The notes beneath the pieces are model-generated. The model saw nothing but the letters and a program-made list of their open reading frames with translations. It had not been told where the DNA came from and did no database searches. Made by a program: the position numbers and the translations under genes. Shown here in pieces: positions 1-10,674 of a stretch of DNA of 64,000 nucleotides; the stretch's first letter is position 1; each line of letters begins with the position of its first letter. This stretch comes from Eupeodes corollae (taxonomy: Eukaryota > Arthropoda > Insecta > Diptera > Syrphidae), in NCBI RefSeq assembly GCF_945859685.1, contig NC_079150.1:2974831-3038830 (forward strand), in the 5' to 3' direction.

Positions 1-427
1 CGGAAGGATAAGCTTTTGCATGCGAATAAGGATGAGGAGCTGTTTCGAAGGACTTTTTATGTCTTTTTAGTGTAAACTCATTATGCAATCTCTTCCATCC
101 TTTGTAAATATGTACATTTGAAAAAGTCCTTTATAATTAATACAATGTCTCTATTTGATGTATTAGTAGGAGGTATTGGCAGTGCTTAATATTTATGGTG
201 TCAAGCAATAAAATAACATCTTCTTATCGTTTAAGTATGTATGTTTTACTAAAACCTTTTGGCATCCGTACTTTCTTAAAAATAAACAATCAATCAATTA
301 GCTGTCATTATTATACGACCGTGGAACTAAATGCGGGATAATGGAAATGGATGATGGGTAAAAATGCGAAACACGCCTATTCATTAAAATGTTCCAGTAC
401 CTGGTGTTCAAATTGTAAACATGTGCA
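1..427. other. unassigned left edge
   Basis: AT-rich DNA with no supported gene. The first 75 bases can be read as a short open end (RKDKLLHANKDEELFRRTFY, then a stop). It may be the last codons of a transposon ORF cut by the window edge, but nothing in it is recognisable. Confidence 0.3.
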
Positions 428-872
428 CCTAAGAGGACACAAACTTTTCTCAAAACCCACCTTTGTTCATCAACTTCTACACTCACCAACCTGCGGTAAA
501 CATCGGGTGTCTAGTACCTCAACTGGAAATTGAGTTCCAACCCCAGTGGAAAGTTGTTGGGGGTATTGAGATGGCAGCGGAGAAATTCCCAAGATAGAAT
601 CAACGGTTAAGTTAAAGTTAGTTTAAACTTCTTAGTAACTACTTCGACGACAAATTACGAGATCAGGGGTGTAAGGAGCCCTTATGCCGACTCTCACCCT
701 TTGAGCTCAATTCAAAGGCCTGGTTCTATAGTTTGAAGGTCGTGTATCAGGGTGACTTCCTGACCAGCCACGTAAAGAAAATACTATTTGCAAAGCACCA
801 ACAAGGCTGGGAAACGGACGAATTTACTGTTGACAACCCACACAAACGATTTAAAAACAACGAACTTCGGAT
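428..872 (+). mobile_element. LINE 5' region, degenerate copy 1
   Basis: This stretch aligns by eye with 29848-30170. Both share the blocks AACTTTTCTCAAAA, AAACATCGG, GAGATGGC, GGGTGACTTCCTGACCA, GCACCAACAA and TTTACTGTTGACAACCC, in the same order. In the second copy this leader runs into a reading frame starting LRVCTWYVRQLN, which looks like the start of an APE-type LINE endonuclease. Copy 1 stops at that junction (GAACTTCGG at about 870). It is therefore most likely the 5' leader of an endonuclease-type non-LTR retrotransposon with the rest lost. No intact ORF. Confidence 0.5.
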
Positions 873-989
873 ATGATTTAGGAGCAAAATACCTTTTTTT
901 GTGTGCTTTTTGAATGCATATTACGTTGCTTCAAAAAATCAACTAGATGTGAGCTAAAAACCTGCTTTATATATGTCTTAATAAAATAG

Positions 990-1560
990 TAATTCAAAAC
1001 TTGAACGCAATTTATTCAATCAAAAACCTTGGTTTATTAATAACACAGAAAGATACAGAAATGACTCAAAAAAAAAACAAACAAAATACGTGTTTTTTTA
1101 CCGTAGCAATTTTTAAAAAGCACAACCATAGTGACCTTTTGTGACGTGCTACCAAATTAGTAAAAATTTGAAAAATTAATCAAAACTTCATTTCATCATG
1201 TCCCTAGAGTTGAAATAAAAGATTTTTAGAGAGATATCGACTTCAAATATATTTTGTTATACCGATAGTAATGCAGACAGATGCAGAAATGTCTCTCAAA
1301 AAATTGAGTGCTGTTTTTACTATAGCAATTTAAAAAAGGTATACATTTTGGTTAACCATAAATATTTCACGAACCAATTACGCTAGAGGATTGCATTAAA
1401 TTTTAAATTATATATTGTAACGTGAATCCAAACTAGTATATTTTTGGAAAAGAAAAACAATTAACTTTTTTTATTAAAACAATTTGAGAAAAATCGAATT
1501 GACAGTTTTTCATACAAAAAATTAAAAATGTTGAAAATGTGTAAGATCAACATATTTCTA
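990..1560 (+). repeat. F1 interspersed repeat, two partial copies
   Basis: Two fragments of the non-coding family F1 lie end to end: roughly 990-1190 and 1195-1560. The shared blocks are AGAGATATCGACTTCAAAT, GCAGAAATG with CTCAAAAAAT, and TTTGGTTAACC. The same blocks occur at 20400-21380 and, reversed, at 17500-17765. There is no coding content. Confidence 0.6.
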
Positions 1561-1608
1561 TACTCCCATATGCAAACAATTTGTACTAATACTTAAAGAA
1601 ATCCCGAT

Positions 1609-2175
1609 TTGTTGATTACCTTGGAAATGTACAACGAAGCTGTAATAAAAATTGAAGATATGTGTCTAACGATTGTATATATATATAATCGTGAAAAATA
1701 CATGATTTTTTTGCTAGTGAATTGCAACGTCAGCAGGAGTTCAATTCTAATGATTTACGTTTTTCTTATACAATCGAATATAACCAAATTGAATTTTGAA
1801 CAATAACATGTGTATGACACAATCATGCAAGCCGTTTCCAATAATACAGGTGGATTATATTTCTTGGATGCACCTGGTGTTACAGGCAAAACTTTCTTTG
1901 TATCATTGATTTTTACGACTATTCGATCAGAACAAAAAATTGCATTGGCACTCGCATCTTCGGGAATTGTTGCTACATTATTAGAAGGTGGTTGGACCGC
2001 ACACTCTTCCTTAAAATTGCCATCAAATGTACGGGTGATTGAAAATCCAACTTGCAATATTTCGAGAAATCCTGCTATGGCAAAAGTTGTGCAATTAACG
2101 TCAATTATTATATGGGATGGGTGCACAATGGCAAATAAAAAATCAATAGAAGCATTTAATCGAACAATTTTGTAA
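1609..2175 (+). pseudogene. Helitron Pif1-like helicase fragment
   Basis: The main frame (1810-2175, 121 residues) matches the start of the Pif1-type helicase of Helitron rolling-circle transposons. It has a P-loop-like GVTGKTF, then ALALASSGIVATLLEGG with TAHSSLKL downstream, NPTCNIS, and a Walker B-like IIIWDGCTMA. The short frame at 1609-1680 (EMYNEAVIKIEDMCL) is the segment normally just upstream. A further shifted frame around 1711-1790 reads ASELQRQQEFNSNDL, so at least two frameshifts separate the pieces. Two catalytic positions are damaged: the P-loop has lost a glycine-serine/alanine position, and the Walker B DE has become DG. Only the first third of the helicase remains; the Rep domain and later helicase motifs are absent. 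It is a dead relic. Confidence 0.8.
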
Positions 2176-3451
2176 ATGCGACTGTTTTTGTTTCAAAAAT
2201 ATAGGTTAATTTCAAGTGAAGTTTAAAATAGTCAGCTGATTTGATTTGTTCATAATTCATGATTTTTTTTGTATTTATTTTTTTCTTTTGTTCATTTGAA
2301 AAATACTTAAAACTATATAAACTTCAATCCATAGTTATATAAAAATACATTAACTTTAAGATTATTTTCAAGAATGAAATAGTTAAGTACGGTCTGTTGG
2401 CCGAAGACAAGAAGCGAAAGTACTATACTATATAAAACATAATTATAATTGATTTATCGATGGGTATGCGATAAAGATATAAGAATTTAAATTAAATTAA
2501 AATTTGGAAAAACAGATCTTAAATAAATGAATTTAATTCATTTGTAATCACGCGTAAATTACAGTTTTCGTAGATCCTCGAAGCATTGTACCCGCAATTT
2601 TCAAAAAAATAACTTTTAAAACCTTGTAGAAATACAAATGCCTTAATGGTAGCAGTTCCAGATTTTTAAAAAACCCAATGCTAGAAGTTAGACGATTAAA
2701 CTTTCACAGAATGCGAATTGCATGTTTTTGCTTTTTATAAGTAAAGGTTCTAATCTATCAAAATGTGCTCCACCCCTGAAAGATATCCCGCACTGCAACA
2801 ATTTATACAAATCTTAGTGAAGTGAATATTTATAAGCTCAATAAAACCTTATATTTGTAGGTATGGTGCAACCCCCAGTCAACATTAGAAAAAAAACCTA
2901 TGTTTCTTAGGTCTCCCAGATAAACCAAGAGGTACTTTTTTTAGTTTTCACTTCCTTTTCAACTTATATCGGTTCTTAGGGACCAGTTGTAGCTATCATT
3001 GATTATCATCATTAAACATTTTGTTTCGAGACTTAAAAGCGGTTAAGAGAGTCAAATTTGAAATGTAGGAAGTTCAAATAAAGAGTTGAAGATTTTTTCC
3101 GAACAAAATCGGTCCACTCCAAGCTTTCCTTTAATGTTCCTACCTGTGCATTGTTCTTTCAATGATCAACACTAACCTCAAACGATTGATTCCAATCAGC
3201 TAATTTGTATCCAATGACAGGCATTTTCAATGAAAGCTATGTTAAAAAAATTCCAGTGATTAATTTCAATCATAGCTATAACTGGTTCCTCAGCGTTTTT
3301 TTTTTTAGGTGACTCCAAGTTTACCGATTTGATACCTGTTTTGTTTGATTTTATAACTCTACAACTTTTTAAGAACATATCATATTACCAAGTGTGGCAC
3401 GACACTTATTTTTACCAATACAAAATATGTTTAAGACTTTTATGTACTTAC
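2176..3451. other. no gene seen
   Basis: AT-rich sequence without coding or RNA features. At 3205-3287 there is a stretch ending TCAATCATAGCTATAAC that resembles, in reverse orientation, the repeats at 43040-43180 and 59855-60030. An antisense 60-residue frame at 3196-3378 has no recognisable features. Confidence 0.5.
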
Positions 3452-3750
3452 ATCCACATAGCTCGCAATTCCTCACAGCTCGGCTCTTGGGCACTTAAAG
3501 GAAAAGATTTAGGTCCAAGTATCTCGCCATTTGTGTGCAATCTATTTGGTTGACTGCTGATGCTCTCATCTTCATTGCTATCACTGCTAGCGCCACCACT
3601 GGCGCCACTAGCGCCATTTCCACCGCTACGACGTCCAGTAGCAATTTCATACTCTGTATGATGTGATATTTGACCATTTACTGAACAGCTTCTCAGTGGG
3701 AAAATCAGGAGTAGAATAATTTGAATGATTCTAGTTGCATGATATTGATT
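3452..3750 (-). CDS. candidate internal exon of a secreted protein gene
   Basis: On the minus strand an open frame of 99 codons plus two bases is framed by an acceptor (ATTATTTCAG, ending at 3751) and a strong donor (GTAAGTAC, starting at 3451). It enters in phase 0 and leaves after AT of a split codon. The first residues form a signal-peptide-like segment: basic TR, then IIQIILLLIFPL, then RSCSVNGQ. This is followed by a hydrophilic stretch with a Gly/Ala/Ser run (GGNGASGASGGASS), an acidic SNEDES and a tail ending CEELRAMW. There is no in-frame Met, so the start must be in an exon at higher coordinates. The GC content is visibly above the surroundings. I do not recognise the protein; a secreted factor or peptide precursor would fit. 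No partner exon was firmly found. Confidence 0.55.
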
Positions 3751-4035
3751 CTGAAATAATCAATGCAGAGTATAAAATACAAAATAATAACATATCAAAT
3801 TAGCATTAAATTTTGTAGTTTAACATTTTTGAAACACTTTTTTAGATTGAAGGTTTCACAAGACGTTCATTGATGCATTATGTGCTTAACTTAATTTTCA
3901 AATTTGTCTCCAAATTTTTAAAAGTAGGGATAATAAATTATTTGTGAAGGCGCTCACAATCTAAAAGAATGGAGTCATTAAAATTTAAAGTATTGGAAAA
4001 AAGGCTCTATGGAAGGAGATATGTAAATAGATTAA

Positions 4036-4292
4036 ATGTGATGTGATGGGTAGTCCGTAGGACTGTCACGCAGAGGTCTTGGGCTTAATCCCTGCCTACT
4101 TTAAGTTTTTGTAACGGATACGGAACTTGCGAGAAATTGACAAATCCTTCATTAAAAGTGCTTTCTTAAATTAGTCGTTTGGATCCGGCGTACCTAAAAT
4201 GACTCGCACACAGGAATGACTGAGAGCTGTAAGTCACTATAGGACCTGGTTATCTAAAGACTGTTGCGCCACCTAATTTCATTTTACTTAAT
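4036..4292 (+). mobile_element. tRNA-derived SINE, copy 1 (diverged)
   Basis: This is the most diverged member of the SINE family. It keeps GTAGTCCGTAGGACTGTCA, the AGAGGTCTTGGG block, CTTGCGAG, AATTGACAAATCCTTC, TCGCACACAGGAATGA, TGTAAGTCACTA and the tail CTGTTGCGCCACCTAATTT. The B box has decayed (GGGCTTAATCCC instead of GGGTTCGATCCC). Confidence 0.75.
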
Positions 4293-4445
4293 AATAGAAT
4301 TAATCAAAAAAATTTCAGTTATAAGAAAAAGCTTGAAGACAGTTAAGATAAGTATATAAACACATACATTTATCAACTCCTGGTTTTAGTAACCTTTTTT
4401 TAAATAAATCAAATGAAAGCTTTCTTAATAAATCATAATCATTAA

Positions 4446-4794
4446 TGGCTGAAACACAAACACGCTTCAACTTCGGGGTTGCCTGACGTTTACGAGTTCA
4501 GCCATAGGAATTCAATGCATTCTATCACAATGGAGCTTCGACCTCACGTTTCGTTTGACAATCGTAAGGAAAAGAACGTAATGTAACGTAATGTGACTCC
4601 AAACGGAAGCTCTAGTTCAATTATCTGAACATTTGCTTTGTCTGACAATTCAACAGCGGTTAAAAAATGTTAACAAACAAAATATTTGCTCTTTGGAGGG
4701 ATGAAATAATAGAAATGTCATTCAAAGCAACCTGGAAGCAAGGCCACCGTAACGCAGACGAAGCGGATGCTGAAGCTTGTTTGTGATTCAGCCA
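4446..4794. mobile_element. MITE with 3-bp TAA target duplication
   Basis: A 349-bp element bounded by imperfect terminal inverted repeats. The left end is TGGCTGAAACACAAACACGC and the right end is GTTTGTGATTCAGCCA, i.e. TGGCTGAATCACAAAC on the other strand. It is flanked on both sides by TAA (4443-4445 and 4795-4797), the TWA-type duplication known for PIF/Harbinger elements. A further partial terminus (TTCAGCCATAGG) lies inside near 4497. No coding frame remains. The superfamily assignment is inference from the TSD. Confidence 0.7.
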
Positions 4795-4797
4795 TAA

Positions 4798-5322
4798 GTG
4801 CGTTTTTTTGGTATTCCATACATAGTACAGTGAGAAATTGCGAACAAAACGATCCGCAGTAGCCAGATTTTTGTATTTAAAAATTGGTACAACTGTCAGA
4901 ATAATAATTTAAAAAAAATACACAAATAGAAGAAAGTTTTGTGAAAATCAAATGTTAAAATTAACTTAGCAAAAAAAAAACGAACTAAAACTAATAAAAT
5001 GGACAATTTTCAAGAAGAAATGGTAAGAAAACATCTGGAAATTGAGATTCTAAAAACAAAGTTCATTTAACAATTGCTTCAAGTAGGGGGTTTGTTCATA
5101 GACTTCTACATTAACATCTGGTGTTGAAGCTTGAAGATCGCCTCAGTTCTTTATATTCCTGAATTGAGTTGAAATGAGCTTGATTTGACTCGAGTATATA
5201 TGTCAAAAACCCATCCATTCCAAGATTCTACTCTAACTTTTATCGGTGTTGTTCATACTATGGATATTGTTGTTATTAGTGTAAAATCCTACTAAACTAT
5301 CGATAGATTTTCAACAAAACAT
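4798..5322 (+). mobile_element. DNA transposon remnant/MITE, copy 1
   Basis: A second copy lies in reverse at 61391-61734. Both share a left end GTGCGTTTTxTTxG, then GTGAGAAATT, AACAAAACGATCCGCAGT and TTTAAAAATTGGTACAACTG. Both then reach a likely start codon in AAAATGGAYAATTTTCAA (4999 here). The other end is shared too (ACTTTTATCGGTGTTRTTC, GTGTAAAATCCTAC, then CAACAAAAC). The outer ends are imperfect inverted repeats of each other. Copy 1 keeps about 180 bases between the ATG and the right end that copy 2 has lost. After the ATG only MDNFQEEMVRKHLEIE can be read before a stop, so any transposase is gone. Confidence 0.65.
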
Positions 5323-5394
5323 GGGTATTATCATTTCTCTGTATTACACAATTCTGATGCAAAATGCACTGCAAGTTGAATAAAACAAAATGCA

Positions 5395-6060
5395 CGAACT
5401 TTTTCATGTATCCTAAGAGTCAATTTAATGTACCTGCAAAAAAGAATGTTTTCAAGAAATTAAATGCCATCTGATTTCTAAAAAACTTAATTTCCTTAAA
5501 AGATATAGGTACTTGTTAGTGTTTTTTTTTTTTTCAAAATTAATTTTGTATGTATAAATATTTTTGGTATGTTTTTAATTTCAATTTGTTTAAAAAAAGC
5601 TATGTATTTTTTTTTAAATCAAAAATAAAAAGAATTAAATTTTTGATCATCAAATATTATTGAAAAGGTATAAGAGCTTGTACAGACAAATTATTAAAAT
5701 CGGTAGATTAGTTGATTAGAGAATACTTTTTAAACAAAATAACGGCTCTATGGTCGATATCTTTCTGGAGCAATACAAACATATTTTTTATTGAAAGAGC
5801 TAAGTTAAGAAAAACATTTTAGAGAAAATTGAATTCAAAAAGTGTGGTTCGTTTTTGAGTAAATCCGAAATTTTGTTTTTTGACCAACAAATTTATATTT
5901 TATGTCATTTTTAACTCAATCGACCCAAAGGTTTGATCTGTAGGGGCAAGGACAGACAGTCAGACAGAGAGAATGGGGGGACCCACTTTGACTTCTCTAC
6001 CATTGGAATGTCATGTTTGATTCAAATCCCGAGTTCAAAAGAAAGTTCCTATATATCGCA
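5395..6060 (+). repeat. F2 interspersed repeat, copy 1
   Basis: One of four copies of a roughly 650-bp non-coding family; the others are at 32400-33045, 34850-35470 and, reversed, 43310-44080. The diagnostic right-hand block contains ACTCAATCGACCCAAAGGTT, GGACAGACAGTCAGACAGAG and CTACCATTGGAATGTCATGT. The middle contains TATAAGAGCTTG followed by CAGACAAATTATT. I see no ORF and no clear terminal repeats. The family is unnamed here. Confidence 0.7.
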
Positions 6061-6284
6061 AGTAAGTTAAACACAATCAAATACAACAATAGTTATTTAT
6101 TGTTATTAAGCGCTTGCAATATTTATTGAATTATAATTTCTTGATTTTTTTAAAATTTGAAATCAAGCTTTACTGTTCGGCAATATGATGAAAATGGGTT
6201 CGATAAGCTTCTTCGGGATCGATGTGTTCTTTTTTCATAATTTTAATGCCTTTTTTATTGATTTTTAATTTTGACATTCCAATA

Positions 6285-6519
6285 AAATTGGGACCCGAAA
6301 CAAAGACATAGAAAAGTAAAGCAATGGTTTGGAGTAAAGAACAATGAACTTATGGAGTGGCTTGCTCAGTCTCTCGAGTCTCGACCTAAATTTCATATGG
6401 AATTTGAGAACAGGTATCAAAGCGAAGGTTTTGAAAGCTATACCGCAAATATCAATGAACTAGAAGTCTTGATTGAAAAAATAAGGCACGACTGTGCTGC
6501 CGTTACAATAAAAAAATGA
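6285..6519 (+). pseudogene. Tc1-like transposase fragment
   Basis: A short reading frame gives WDPKQRHRKVKQWFGVKNNE and then LMEWLAQS. This is the Tc1 transposase segment around the second catalytic Asp (usually NDPKH...) leading to the WPAQSPDLNPIENLW block. After WLAQS the frame shifts by one base near 6385; the other frame then reads DLNFIWNLRTGIKAK, matching the DLNPIENLW region. The first frame resumes with SEGFESYTANINELEVLIEK and ends at a TGA (6519). Both flanking parts of the transposase are missing. It is a dead fragment. Confidence 0.65.
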
Positions 6520-7113
6520 TTCACAACTAAATATTAACAACTTATTTACTTCAAGTTTTCATTTATTTCTTGTTTTTCACATTTTTTGCCAATGAAGCCA
6601 AAGTAAAATGCTATTATTGAGTTCCCTTAATCAAGATACTTTTTTACCTTTTCTTGTTATTTTTATATTGAAATTAAAGTATTATTTAAAAATCTTCGGA
6701 GTTTAATTTAAAAAATGAATATGTATATCAAACATAAAACGAATACACTTCTTTTCTATTGCTCGTATAGCGTACACATATCAAACTTAACTAAAAAATT
6801 CAAGCTATTATCTTGAAATTATCAAAAAAATATTGGCAGTTTATGAGTTTCACTGAGCACTGAATATCTGAAGATTTGGTTGAAGGGGCCTGTTATATTC
6901 ATTAACTTCAACGAAACATTGATAAATTGTTAAAATCTTTAACAGGGAGAGGGAGAATAGAAATAATAGCCGTTCTTACAAGAATTGTTAAATGTTAAAT
7001 TGTTACCCATTTTAATCACTCTGGTATACCAGAAGCACTAGAAAATTTGAAAAACTTAAGCAAGGATAAACTAACTAGTACCAGATGCAAGCACACGCTA
7101 AAATTCTATATAT
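6520..7113. other. no gene seen
   Basis: AT-rich spacer between two Tc1/mariner fragments, with no coding frame or recognisable repeat. Confidence 0.5.
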
Positions 7114-7537
7114 AACGGGTTATTCATGTTGCGGTTAAGTATAGGGCTGGAATTCGACAAGTTGTTATTAAAATTTTTTTTCCAGTTGAAAGTCTGACAT
7201 TTACGAAAATGGATCGGACAACCCACACAAATTGTTAAAACCTACTAAAAAATGGGGATTCGGCCAAAACCACATATTATGGTTTACATAATAGTTGAAC
7301 TACGCAAGCAATTGGTAAAATTGTACACAAATTTGAAGAGACTGTATTGGATAAAGATATTGTAAGGCCTGTGCATCATCGTTTCGCTCGTACCACTTAA
7401 AATATAGGTGCTGTAAGTGAAAGTGTTGCCGAATACCCGAATGTGTCGATTAATCACCGTTCTCAAGAACTAGGACTGTCTTACGGCACATTATGGAAAA
7501 TTTGCATTTGGATCTACACCTACATATCAAACTTAAC
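7114..7537 (+). pseudogene. mariner-like transposase, N-terminal part
   Basis: It begins with a terminus (AACGGGTTATTCATGTTG, right after a TA) that is also present, reversed, at the end of the copy at 17065-17452. Inside, the shared block GAACTACGCAAGCAATTGG is followed by a frame reading RPVHHRFARTT, then a stop, then NIGAVSESVAEYPNVSINH and RSQELGLSYGTLWKI. This is the helix-turn-helix segment of a mariner-family transposase. It carries nonsense changes, and the DDE catalytic part is absent. It ends at about 7537, where LINE sequence begins. Confidence 0.75.
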
Positions 7538-7837
7538 TACAAAAGGGTGGACAAGTTGATGTCCTGTATACTGATTTTGTTAAAGCCTTTGACCACGTTC
7601 ATCATGGTCTTCTTCTACAAAAGCTTAAGATGTTAGGATTGAATGCTTCATTTTTACAGTGCAGTGGTTAGATTCATACATTTCTGATAGAAAACAAGCT
7701 TTTAAAATAGATCATTGTGTTTCAAATCTTATAGACGTGGTGTCGGGTCTTTCACAAGGCAGTCATTTGGGTCCATCTTTTATAATCTTTATAAATGATT
7801 TACCTTCTGTTTTTAAATTTTGTAAATGCTTGATGTA

Positions 7838-8049
7838 GTACCCGTGGCATGCGAGAGGTCTTGGGTTCGATCCCTGCCTGTGCACGGGTATTGCCTCTTG
7901 CGAAGAATTTACAAAATCTCCAAGAGTTATTCTTGTCATGAAAAAGTGTTCTCTAATTAGCCGTTCGGATTCAGCACATAAACTGTAGGTCCCCTCCATC
8001 TGGTTCTCCACGGACTGTTGCGCCACCTAATTTATTTATTTATTTTAAC
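7838..8049 (+). mobile_element. tRNA-derived SINE, copy 2
   Basis: Inserted in the LINE with a perfect 11-bp target-site duplication, TGCTTGATGTA (7827-7837 and 8050-8060). It contains the B box GGGTTCGATCCC (7863-7874), the conserved body CCTCTTGCGAAGAATTTACA and GTCATGAAAAAGTG, and the 3' end GGACTGTTGCGCCACCTAAT followed by (TTTA)n. The tRNA-like head is partly deleted: GGCATG is followed directly by CGAGAGGTC. Confidence 0.9.
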
Positions 8050-8099
8050 TGCTTGATGTACCCCAATGATGTGGAAGGTTTAACAGCAACATCTTCACT

Positions 8100-8191
8100 C
8101 TGACAACATTACTCGCACACAGAAATGGTTGAGAGTAAGTCACTAGGCCCTCGTTCTTCATGGACTGTTGCACCACCTTATTTATTTATTT
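8100..8191 (+). mobile_element. SINE, 5'-truncated copy 3
   Basis: Only the 3' 92 bases of the SINE are present (ACAACATTACTCGCACACAG to CACCACCTTATTTATTTATT). They are flanked by a 9-bp target duplication ATCTTCACT (8091-8099 and 8192-8200). The insertion is about 40 bases downstream of copy 2 in the same LINE. Confidence 0.85.
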
Positions 8192-8970
8192 ATCTTCACT
8201 TGAAGATTGCTTATTAATGTAATGATATACACAATTTTCTTAATTGGTGCAACTACAATACTTCAGCTGAATTACTCGAATAGTAAAATTTGTAGTGTAT
8301 CTAAGTCTTCATCCCCTATTGACTTTGAATATAAATTCCATGATGTTAGTCTTCTAGGGTAATTGAAGTAAATGATCTTCGGGTGAATTTGATTCAAAGA
8401 TTGACTTTAGATCTCATGTTGATTACATGGTATCTAAAGATAATACACTTTTAGGTTTCTTGAAGCGGAACTCCAAATTTTTTAAGGATGCCTATACTTT
8501 GAAGACCATATTTATGTCTATAGTTCTACCTGTTTAAGAATATTGGTGTATCGTCTGGTCCAATTTTTATGAAAATAATATTTTGAGAATAGAAAGAGTT
8601 CAGAAAAAATTCAATCGTTATGCACTTCGAAAACTTAACTGGGTTGGGACTTTAGGGGATTATAAATCAAGGTGCGCCCTTATTGCCTTAAAAACGCTTA
8701 AATGTCAAATAAATTCTTGTGTTTTGCTTATTATTTCCATTCCATGTTCCAAACAACAAATGTATTATTTTATCCTCCTCTTCAAAGGACTAATTATGGT
8801 CTAAATAAATGAATAGAGATTGTTTTAAGAAAAAAATTCTTGAAATATGTTATTGATTAATAAATTAAATTTAATCTAAAATTCCTTGTAAATATGTATA
8901 TATCTTATTAGCTTTATTATTTTGTAGTAATTTTGTAATCAGCAGATCTTCAATCAATTGATGAAAAAAA

Positions 8971-9728
8971 AAAGATTTGGGTGTGATCTTTAATTTAAAA
9001 CTGTATATATCGTATTAGCTTTATTATTTTGTAGTAATTTTGTAATCAGCAGATCTTCGATCAATTGATGAAAAAAAAGGCTCGGTTTCATTTCAAGGAA
9101 TGGTAAAAACTTCTCACATCCTTTTGCTTTAAGATCTCTATATATTTGTACGATCTATATTAGAATACTGCTCTCCTATATGAAATCCTTTGTGCGCTGC
9201 TCATGCTAATAGAATTGAAAGAATACAGAAACGCTTCACAAGAACAGCAATCCGGATTTTACGATGGAATGTCGACATGCCATCATATAAATCGAGGTGC
9301 CTGTTATTAGGCATTCAATTCTTGTAAACACGCCGTAAATATTTTGATGTCATGTTTGTAAGCGATTTAATTAATTATACAATCAATTGCCCTGATTTAC
9401 TTTCGTAAGTGGGTTTTCACGTTCCAAATCGTACCTTACGAAATAATCGTTTATTTTATATTCCTTTTCATTGGATTAATTAAGGAACCAATGAACCTTT
9501 AACTCGCTGTTTAAGACAAGACTTTTTATGTAATGTCATTGATCTTAATTTATATATGAGTAGAGATTGTTTTAAAAAAAGGTTGTTACTAAGTCTCAAT
9601 CTCGGTGGTTAGTAATTATGTAATTATTTTGTTATATTTGTACCTATATTGTTAAATATTTTTAACTAGTCTTCAAGAGCTGTGTCTCTGCTTGATGAAT
9701 AAATAAATAAAATAAATTAAAAAAAAAA
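8971..9728 (+). pseudogene. second Jockey-group LINE 3' part, with nested 3'-UTR insertion
   Basis: Starts with KDLGVIFNLKL, a conserved RT C-terminal motif. It is then interrupted at about 9002-9073 by a 70-base copy of the preceding LINE's 3' end (TATCGTATTAGCTTTATTAT to GATGAAAAAAAA). It resumes with LGFISRNGKNFSHPFALRSL. Further frames read ANRIERIQKRFTRTAIRILRW (with Asn/Arg variants) and SRDCFKKRLLLSLNL. The 3' end is (AATA)n and A-rich at 9700-9728. Stops and frameshifts make it dead. Confidence 0.75.
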
Positions 9729-10674
9729 TACATTGTTATATTTTGGTTTGGGATGAAATTTAATTTTCCCAATGTCAGAGTATCTACGGCCGCTTTAGTC
9801 CGGGTGGGTTTTTACTTTCTCTCACCAAAATATACAAAAGATATGTGCTCGCTTAAAAAAGAGAAAAAAGCTACAAAGAGTTTTGTATGGATTCATTTAA
9901 ATGACTCTAAGACCAAGGTGTTGTGATAGCCTCACATTCCCCTCCAAACCATGCATATCAAAAAAAAAAAATGATTGAATGGCCCAAATAAATCAACTCG
10001 AAACTTTTGTTATTAATGTGTATTCCCTACTTTACAAAATTTTATTTAAACTTAATTTTCGTGTCTATTTAAAATTTAAGTTAAGTTTCATTTGATATTA
10101 GATTAATATTTAAAAATAAATAAACAAATTGATGTATAGATATTTTATTTCTACAACAAAGAAAAAACGAGGAGAAAGTAAGAAAAGTAGTAATGCTAAA
10201 GAATTTTTTTAAAAAAGAGATGCCACAAAAGTTCTTTCTTTTCATTATACCATTTAATTATAAGAAGAATTCATTGAAATGAAAAAAATTTGAATCTGAA
10301 ATTGGAAATTTTGAAAATTTGAAGGTAAATAATTGAGGAAATAAAAAAAAAGATTTAAATTTCAATTTTGAAAATATCTTGACGTTATTGAAAATGAGAA
10401 AAATAGGTTTAAATTGATTTTGAGAATTTGAAAATAAGTTATTTTATGTTGGCTATTTCTCGGTTATCCTTATCCAACTTAACTAAAATCCAGAGAAGAA
10501 GAGACCCAGCCATTTGAATAATAATTAAAAAAAAGTGTTAGTTTTTTCAATTTTTTTTTAAAACATCAAACTTGAACAATTATAAATATAGTTTAAAAAT
10601 AAATAAACGGAAGGAACTTCGATATTAATTTCATATTTGTAATTTTTGTAATCTCAACCCTTAACTGAATTCGA
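9729..10674. other. no gene seen
   Basis: AT-rich, with several TTGAAAATTTGAA-like runs around 10300-10440. No coding frame, RNA gene or repeat I can name. Confidence 0.5.

Larger units (their letters stand above)
7538..8970 (+). pseudogene. Jockey/CR1-group LINE relic, interrupted by two SINEs
   Basis: A 5'-truncated reverse transcriptase. The frame starts GQVDVLYTDFVKAFDHVHHG (RT motif A with its Asp), then SGLSQGSHLGPSF (motif B) and INDLPSVFKF. The sequence for the catalytic box is broken by two SINE insertions (7838-8049 and 8100-8191). After them come degenerate frames such as LPVxEYWxIVWSNFYENNI and LRIERVQKKFNRYALRKLNW (8583 on), typical of the RT C-terminus. A 3' UTR ends in a short A-run at about 8970. 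Many stops and frameshifts are present; the copy is inactive. Confidence 0.8.
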
